Positions 57,101-64,000 of a stretch of DNA of 64,000 bases are shown one piece after another. The notes below the pieces were generated by a model. That model saw only the letters and a list, made by a program, of their open reading frames with translations, ran no database searches and was not told the DNA's origin. The DNA is from Ceratobasidium sp. AG-K (taxonomy: Eukaryota; Basidiomycota; Agaricomycetes; Cantharellales; Ceratobasidiaceae): positions 1,922,001 through 1,986,000 of the forward strand of contig JAWNGF010000011.1 in assembly GCA_037039685.1 (NCBI GenBank), written 5' to 3'. The translations under genes were made by a program, and so were the position numbers. Position 1 is the first letter of the stretch; each line of letters starts with the position of its first letter.

Positions 57101-59082
57101 TGGGCCTTGCTCGCGAGCTCTTCCTGCGCCCGACGCACGTCTTCCGGGACCTGATTAGCCCGCCACGAATCGTCCAAGCGCCGGGGTTCGTCGACGCTCT
57201 GCGCACCCCGACGGTCCATTCCCTCGGGCAACCGCCTTGGCTCATCTACACTCTGCGCACCCCGTCGGTCTTCGAGGCGTTTCGCATCTTCGACCGAGGG
57301 ATTCAGCCGGCGCGGGTTCTCGGGCGATGAATTCATCCGACGCGCGTCTTCTGGGGATGAGTTTGATAAACTGCGTTGGTGCGTGTCGGGGCTGGGACGG
57401 GGTTGACCTTCTGTGCTTGGCGAGAGCCCGAGTCCGAGTCCGCGTTGGGGTTGTTGTTGCGGTGGGGGACTGGTTGCGCCGTTGGGTTTGCGTGGTTGCC
57501 CGGGTTTGCTTTCGGGGTACTTGATCAAATCTATACAGTGTTAGCTACAATCAGGTCAAGGGCGTGCGGGCTTACTGGTATCGAGAACGTGAACCATCAT
57601 CGCATCGTCCCTGGTGGGCGCGAGCTCTCCACTCTCGCCGCCAATGACAAACATCCGCCCATCCGCCGTGGCCATCGCGTGTCCACTCCGCCCGGACGGC
57701 TGCGGACCCATATTCTGGAACATGTACCACCGATGGTCTGCACAGATCAGCGCCACATCTCACTCGGACCACTGGACTTACTGCTGATTTTAAAGCTCCC
57801 CAAGTCGCCGAGATCCTTCCCATCAACGCCACGTCCGCCGAATACGTACATGACGTCGCCGACGAGTGCGGCTGCGTGTCCTTCGCGCGGGACAGGGATG
57901 AAGCCGATGCAGGTCAATTCGGACCAGGTGCGGGTGGCCATGTCGAAACACCACGTGTCGTTGTAGTGAAATGCGCCATCGGTTCCACCGAATCTACACG
58001 AGGTCAGAAAAGTCAAGGAGATGGGAGTGGACGTACATGTATATTTTATTCTCGTACGTGACGAGGACGTGCCCGGTTCGACGTGGTGGGGGCTCGTTTC
58101 CTGGGACGGGGGTGAGTTGTTCCCAGGCCGATGTTCCTCGGACCACTGCACGTTAGCGCCATCCAGTCAGCGAGTGAACAGTTGGGTAATGGACGACTTA
58201 CATGATTGCAGGTCGAAGCTCCAGAGGTCGTTGAGGAATTCTCCATCGACTTGACCGCCGAATACGATAAACTTGTTGCCGCACATGCCAACCGCATGAC
58301 CATATCGGCCCAGAGGCGCCGGTCCAACGATGCCAACCTTGGTCCAATCGCGTGTGGCTACGACCGTCAGCACACGTCAAACACAAAAAGTAGCACTTAC
58401 TGAGGTTGAGCAAATACAAGCCATCGTCATTGCGTTCACCTTCCTTGGCCAGCGTGTCTCCACCCCAGACAATCAACACACTGCTAACAAGCGCGCTCTT
58501 GTGTCCAACACGAGGCCCGGGGGCGTCTCCCGTCGTCTCCATCAGACTAGCGACAACGCCCATTTCCTTGGTGGAGCGACGCCCGCCCGGGCCAACGGTG
58601 GCATCTGGACCCCACACGCCACGGATCATCCACAGGTCGTCCTTGACCTCGTCCTTGACAAGCCCGCCAAATACAAAAATGTCGCCCGACGGAGTGGAGA
58701 TGAGGGGGATCGAGTGGCCGTAGCGGGGAAGCGGAGGCCCTGTCATGCTCGTCACGATGGGCTGGTCCGATGTTGCCAGGCCTTGGGGGAGTCGCATGGG
58801 CGCATCGACCTGCAGACGACGCACGGACCAGGGGTAGTCTTGTCGCGGACGGTTGCTCCCCTGCTGTTGCTGTGGCTGGGGAGTAGACTGTTGAGAGGGG
58901 GGTTGTTGAGAGGGTTGTTGAGGTTGTTGTGGGCGCTGCGGAGGCTGCTGAGTGCGTCCATACGAGGCTTGTTGAGCTGCCGGTGCTGGTGCTGGATTAG
59001 CTGCCGGTGCTGGTGCCGGTGCTGGTGCTGGTGCTGGCGCAGGCTGGGCCGTGTGCCGCTTGCGCGAAAAGAACGAGGCCAT
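54160..59082 (-). CDS. Kelch-repeat and coiled-coil protein, Tea1/Kel1-like
   Basis: This is a predicted cell-end polarity marker that links microtubule ends to growth sites. ATG 59082 (MASFFSRKRHTAQP) is followed by a Pro/Ala/Gln-rich segment. Six kelch-type blades follow, with signatures PPLPRYGHSIPLI, DIFVFGGL, GPRVGHKSALV, LGRYGHAVGM, KFIVFGGQVDGEFLNDLW, PPRRTGHVLV, KIYMFGGTDG, PREGHAAALV, VMYVFGGRG and GRSGHAMAT. A charged, repeat-like linker (EDARR, QEEA and KAQEDA runs) leads to a very long coiled coil ending at the stop 54160-54162. Kelch propeller followed by coiled coil is the diagnostic order of Tea1/Kel1 proteins. Short introns interrupt it. It converges with RRP5, leaving about 200 bp between stops. 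Confidence 0.85.
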
Positions 59083-60047
59083 CCTGCCCTCGGATGGTTT
59101 TCCAAACAAGAACGAAATCGTGGCCGACTACCGCACGTGTCTGCCCAACCTCAGCACAAGCAATTCGTGATCGAAAACACTCACCCGCCCGAATGGCGAC
59201 GAATGGACCAACACTTTCCACGTGACCCTGTTTGGTTCCGCCCCCGGATGTTGCCTCCTCGGCGCTGCTCTGATTTCTAAAATGGCAAGTGTCTGGAGTT
59301 ATACGTCACTTGTGTCTTTTGTGATTTGTATTCGATATTTTTACTGGACTTGTGCTCTGCTCTCAACTTTTTGTTCAAAATGGTTGCTAACCACCCGAAA
59401 CGTCATTTGATCAAAATGAAATATACCTCGATCGCTTCCAACTCCATGTTCCCAAGTACATAATACAGCGCGTGCGCTCGTGTAGCTATTCGCTTGCAAC
59501 CTAGACAGCCGTGCTCTTGCTACTCACTCGCTACCACGTACACATGCATACAGCTCGACGATCCTTGCGCCGCTCACGCATTTAGACGCAACCCACCTGA
59601 AACACGCCCAATTATAGAAAAAGATGGCGCACCTTACATAACACTCAAACAAATCCCATGGCCAGATCATACCGCCGGCTCGTCCACTCAACATTTCATC
59701 AGTCACATACACAACATTCTTATGAGCGAGCACGTCGCATACATACTCGTACCAGTACTCTCTGACAATGATCGAACGATTCATGTCGTGCCTTGGACTA
59801 TGGCCCCCTAGTGACTACCGGCAACCACACCGTTGGACGATCGCCAAAAGCAAGTCGCCGGAATGAACCAGTCGCCCGATCCGCCTCGCTAGCAACCAAC
59901 CAACATCCCAGCCCAAGTTCGAGACCCAGACATGTGAAATCCTATGATCTTAGCTGCGCACTCTGACCAATCACTCGGGTACGCTCCAGATACAACGCGT
60001 ATATTCCGCTCGGTCAGTCGAGTAGACCGACGAAATAGACATTTTGG
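59083..60047. other. Promoter side of the kelch gene and possible upstream exons of the next gene
   Basis: An open stretch at about 59590-59811 (DGAPYITLKQIPWPDHTAGS, HIHNILMSEHVAYILVPVL) looks protein-like and may be an upstream exon of the gene at 60048-60850. I could not connect them confidently. Confidence 0.4.
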
Positions 60048-60850
60048 TTGGCGCGTGAGCTCAGGTACGATATACGTAAACCTAGCGACGTCATCTCGAC
60101 TGGCGCTTCCACGTTTGGGTGGCTCGTTCAAATTAGCGCCAAGGTGGCAACGCGAACCTTGGACGCGCCGCAGCCCAATATTCAATTCGTAAAACCAAAG
60201 GCAGCAGGACTTCGAAATTTCATCGTTCTCGACCGCAATAACCATGATGCTCCCAAGGCCCAGTCAACTTTTGCCTCGATATCTGCATCCATCGGTGCGC
60301 AAGACGAATTTAGACTTGCGTATGACAGAAACGAGAAGAAACCGTCCAAGGAATGCAAGTTGAATTCAACTGACCTTTTAGAGCAAATCGTTTCTCAGCC
60401 CGCAGAGCCACTCCTTTTCTATCAACTGGCCACTCTCGCGTGGATAGTCCCCAATCGACGCGAGAAATACCATCTCATCAACGCCAACTGCTATTGGTTT
60501 GCTGGATTGGTTTGGGAGTGTATGGCGTTTCTGTGTCCAGGGGCTTTGCGTCATAAACAGAAGAGCGCCGGGGGGTGGATCCGCGAGCAACTCGGCCACA
60601 CTCTATCCACCGTCGAGGTGATTTCTCACTTGGTGCAACAAGAGCTTGAAATTCAAGAGAAAAGAATTGCCGCGCAACGGAACGTAAGTTTCTACCCCCA
60701 AGCCATGCAATCGCCTACTAAAAGTTGCGCTAGTTATGGTCCAAGGTTTGCAAGTCTGACGCGGAGAAAAGGTTCAAGGAGAGTGAGCGGCAAAAGAAGG
60801 AACTCGGGCAAATGGTTCAACAAAGTTCGAGTCATGGAGGGTCACGTTGA
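60048..60850 (+). CDS. Uncharacterised fungal protein with NCYWFA motif, 5' end unresolved
   Basis: I do not recognise this family with certainty. The exon to 60683 encodes LRYDIRKPSDVISTGASTFGW, GLRNFIVLDRNNHD, LLFYQLATLAWIVPNRREKYHLINANCYWFAGLVWECM and WIREQLGHTLSTVEVISHLVQQELEIQEKRIAA. An intron (60684-60733, GTAAGT...CTAG) joins in phase to LWSKVCKSDAEKRFKESERQKKEL, ending at TGA 60848-60850. This gives a globular part and a short coiled-coil tail. An Asn-Cys-aromatic helix such as NCYWF after a His-rich strand occurs in some papain-like/NlpC-type folds, but that is speculation. The phase-preserving intron argues for a real gene. Confidence 0.6.
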
Positions 60851-63202
60851 TACACACTTGTAGGTTGAGGTGCTTGGGTGCTGGCGCATAGTTATGTATT
60901 GTAAAAGAGATTCGGGTAGTCGTATGTTGATCTGGCCTCGACGCGCCGTTGTGTCTTTCTCCATCAGAAACAAATTATCATCCGGGTATGGTGCTCGAGA
61001 TTGAAGGTAGTCGTTGGATACTTGCTTATTCGAGTCAAAATTGGCTCGCGGATAATCTACTGGCTGTGTGATCCTCGGTAGAATTAGGTTTTATTAATCT
61101 GCTAATACCTCGGGGATATGGACTTGTTTCCTATGTTCTTTGAGATATCTTGTCTGAGGGTCGTTCATATAATTATGATCACTACCAAAAATTGGCCTAG
61201 CCCTCAGGCTCTGGAGCGCTGAGGTGCATACATTCGATCTCGGAGAAAAATCCATTTCCCCAGGTGGGTTCACCCATTCTTCCAAACCGGAGTGAGGGTA
61301 AGTTTCCACATGTCCTCTACACAAGCACCGCCCTTCACGCATATACACACGCCAATCACATACTGTTTGCGCATGGCTCAAAGGTGTGTCTCAGACCCTT
61401 TGTCGCCGTGAAAAGCGCCTGAAAGTCTGACGCGCTGCTCTTTATCGCTAGCTGCACCTGACTTGCCATAGTAAAGTGTGCCATCGGAGGACGAGATTCG
61501 AGGCCCGCCAGATGCTGCAAAGGTTGCTCCAGGTAAGAGCTGGGCAAGCTTAACGTATAAGAAAGAGCCCTTCGCCATGTGTATATGATCCCCACTTGGA
61601 GTGTTACACTGTGGGGTCTCAGGCTACTGAATAACGTCAGCAAATGCACTGAATCGAAAATGGCCGCTTTCAGTGATGGATTACATCATTTTTCAGTCAC
61701 CTTGCGCATGGTTAGCGGTCATCAGTACCATAAAAAGGAAATTTGAAAAGGTTGTGGGGCGAAATTGTTCCCCAGTCACTCCTGAAGATAATCTTCAGCG
61801 CATCGCTCACTGAAAGTGGACACGTCTAGTGATGTAAGCCATGAGTTCTCAGTGCTGATGTGGCTAGAATTCAGTGCGCTTAGCCTCCACAGTAGTTAAA
61901 CAGATGAAGGGCCAGCTGGCCGTTGAGAATGCTCGTGAGCGCTAGCTGGGTCATCACAACGTCACAGCATACATAAGGAGACGTGTTTTCGATCTGAATG
62001 TGATGGATGCGTTCACTCCTTGCTGGATGTAGAGAAATACGAGGGATTGCGTGCGCGAGCAAATGATCTATAGTTTGACATCACTTGGTAAATACATTCT
62101 TTGCAGCGAGCATTAGTGGGTGAAATTTGGGGGATCAGCGCTGAGACGCCGAGATGAAGGGGGGCTTATTAGTCGAGAGTTTAAGGATGGTAAGAGCAAA
62201 GAAAAACCGAGACGCTTGGTATTCTTCTCTTGGACTTCCAGGCATACATTAATCGTGTAACACTAACCATTTTCTTAGAAAACGCCACTATGAATACAAG
62301 TGCACATGAGCCAACCGCCGAGAGACAAAACCGAAACAACTGTACTAGCCCGGACCAGAGCATGGCAACAAGCTAGTTTTGAGAATATCTCACTACGGGT
62401 GAACAATTTTGGTTTGCCCTCATAATAAGACGGATTTTATTCAGTCCTCTTGTTACCCATTATCAGGAGCGCATAATGATTTTTATAGGTAGATCTCGTG
62501 CAATGCGCAAAATGAATTCTAATAGCACGTTTTATCTCCGTGGCGAGAGACTTTATGACCAAGGTCCAATCGAAAAAGCAATAGATTGTTCAGTTTCAAG
62601 TAAGTTTCATTGCACATGCGCACCTAAAATCTCGCAACTGGGAGATATGCTGGCGGAACAATATAGTCATTTTTGATGAGCTAAGTGGGATTGCACATAG
62701 AAACCCCTGAAAATTGTTCCCGTTTTGGCGGCCATACCTTCTCAGCCAGGCAGTTTCACAACTTGCTTCATTAATAAAATTAAGTTGTATTCGCATCTTC
62801 CATCACTTCTATTGTAACCATCAGGGCGGAATTCTCAAAACAAGCAGGGCGGAAATTGGCGATGCATTTTGTATCACATTCATGAATGCTATATGACAAC
62901 AATCACGTTCAAAAGTTCCCATTAGGCATAAATCAGTGATAGAAACCACTTTTATTATTGAATCTAAAACAAAATTTGAGTTTTCGGTGCATTTTTCAAC
63001 GAAATAGCTTGTTGCCATACTTTTGGTCCGGGCTAGTACAAAGGTAGCAAATGGAACAGCGTGACAAAGGTGAGTAAACACACGACACCAACTACCGTAC
63101 ATGGACCAAGTGCCAAAAGCGCTGCCCGCACGTTGTGAACCCAACATTCATGGTCAGAGCGCTATGCATATATTACACAATACGCTCGCAACCACTGCTC
63201 GT
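60851..63202. other. Intergenic, about 2.3 kb
   Basis: No gene was recognised. Frames at 61356-61649 and 62181-62363 (both minus) are short and unsupported. Confidence 0.5.
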
Positions 63203-64000
63203 TCAACTCTGCGTCTCCCATTCAATAGATTCGCTCTCCCTTGTCTGACCGTATTGAAATCGCTTTCTCAGGGAGAGCCTGGTTGATCCTGGTAAATTGC
63301 GTTTTTGGATATCCAAAATCTCCCGTAGATCCTGAGCGAATGATGGAAGAGTATCCTTCAGCCAAGGGTACATGCTCGAGTCGATCCCTGGGGCGTAGAT
63401 TCGCAACGCCTGGGATTCCTTCTCTCCGGTTAAACTCAAGCTCAGAGATTGGGTTGCGATCCGTAGGTCCGCAAGGATCGCGATGTAGGGATGGCCCAGG
63501 TTGGCGATGTTCAGATTGCTAGGGGTTATCGAGTTGAGAGCGTGCTGCGTTGATTGTATTCTCGCCCGATCTGAGACAAGTATATAGGATACGCAAGGAG
63601 TTGTGTCCATCTCAGAGTGGAACTTGTACATCGGGATGACTTTGTCGATTATGGCCTGGTTATGACAGCATTGCATGGCACATGAGCGAGCCCATTGACG
63701 CGTAAGCCACATATGCATTCTGTTTCGATGGGCATACACAATTAGCGCTATCCCCAAGACACTCCGAAGGAACACTCACGGTGGATTTGTTTCGTTGTCC
63801 GCGATATCGTGCGTCATGTGTATCCAGTGAGAGAAGTTGATGTACCAATTCTCGAATACGTTGCCCGCCGTTGCCCGAACCGCCGAACCGAACATAAAGG
63901 CGAGGTAATCCATAACAGGAACCGGTTTACAGTCCAGCAGCTCCTCGTCTGTCCATGGATCATGGGTTGTTGTCCCAAGGCTGGTGTTGGGATGAGATTG
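63203..64000 (-). CDS. Uncharacterised protein, C-terminal part, cut by right window edge
   Basis: I do not recognise this gene. It enters from the right edge on the minus strand with HDPWTDEELLDCKPVPVMDY, LAFMFGSAVRATAGNVFENW and YINFSHWIHMTHDIADNE. It reaches a donor at about 63779 (CC|GTGAGT), and the next exon (acceptor near 63722) continues in phase with MHMWLTRQWARSCAMQCCHNQ and AIIDKVIPMYKFH. A long tail (GHPYIAILADLRIATQSLSLS) follows to the stop at 63203-63205. The phase-preserving intron and the long open frame support coding. Its start and full length lie outside the window. Confidence 0.6.

Overview
The window looks like nuclear DNA of a plant-associated agaricomycete fungus, most likely a Rhizoctonia/Ceratobasidium-type basidiomycete. 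The support is many short (about 50-60 bp) GT-AG introns, fungal housekeeping genes (SLA2, RRP5, SF3A2, a dolichyldiphosphatase, a kelch/coiled-coil polarity protein), secreted plant-wall or cuticle enzymes (pectate lyase, cutinase), and P450s of the agaricomycete type. The genus is inferred from general resemblance only.

Layout. 1-478: 5' part of a secreted pectate lyase (minus). 1819-12037: a large secreted six-hairpin-glycosidase-like gene (minus), split by a complete Ty3/gypsy chromovirus (3134-10241) with 425-bp LTRs and a 5-bp target duplication. 13101-16956: SLA2 (minus). 17255-17934: PAP2-type dolichyldiphosphatase (plus). 19279-about 20304: cutinase (minus). 23406-27462: large disordered Ser/Pro-rich protein (minus). 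About 27.5-35.9 kb: gene-poor, centred on a 31-unit, 72-bp satellite with decayed flanks. 35924-37946: histidine phosphatase and splicing factor SF3A2 (both minus). 38122-46101: three tandem P450 genes (minus) with a decayed duplicate of the SF3A2 5' end between the first and second, a scar of segmental duplication. 48647-53965: RRP5 (plus), convergent with 54160-59082, a Tea1-like kelch/coiled-coil gene (minus). Two uncharacterised fungal genes follow, the last running off the right edge.

Main points. The retroelement is the richest object. It carries a textbook -1 frameshift heptamer exactly in the 25-nt gag/pol overlap. Its primer binding site is not tRNA-like but is a perfect 12-nt complement of the LTR stretch about 30 nt below the TATA box, the signature of Tf1-type self-priming. 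It also carries a third, GC-rich, host-like ORF after the chromodomain, with two SUMO-interaction-like motifs. The two LTRs differ at about 2 of 425 positions, so the insertion is young, although its integrase frame is broken by an apparent indel. Other notable items are an 8-nt microexon in SF3A2, a start codon split by an intron in SLA2, apparent one-base frameshifts in RRP5, in a P450 and in the disordered protein, and two GC-AG introns in the cutinase.

Limits: splice sites were called by eye from motif, phase and protein continuity. No alignments or database searches were run.
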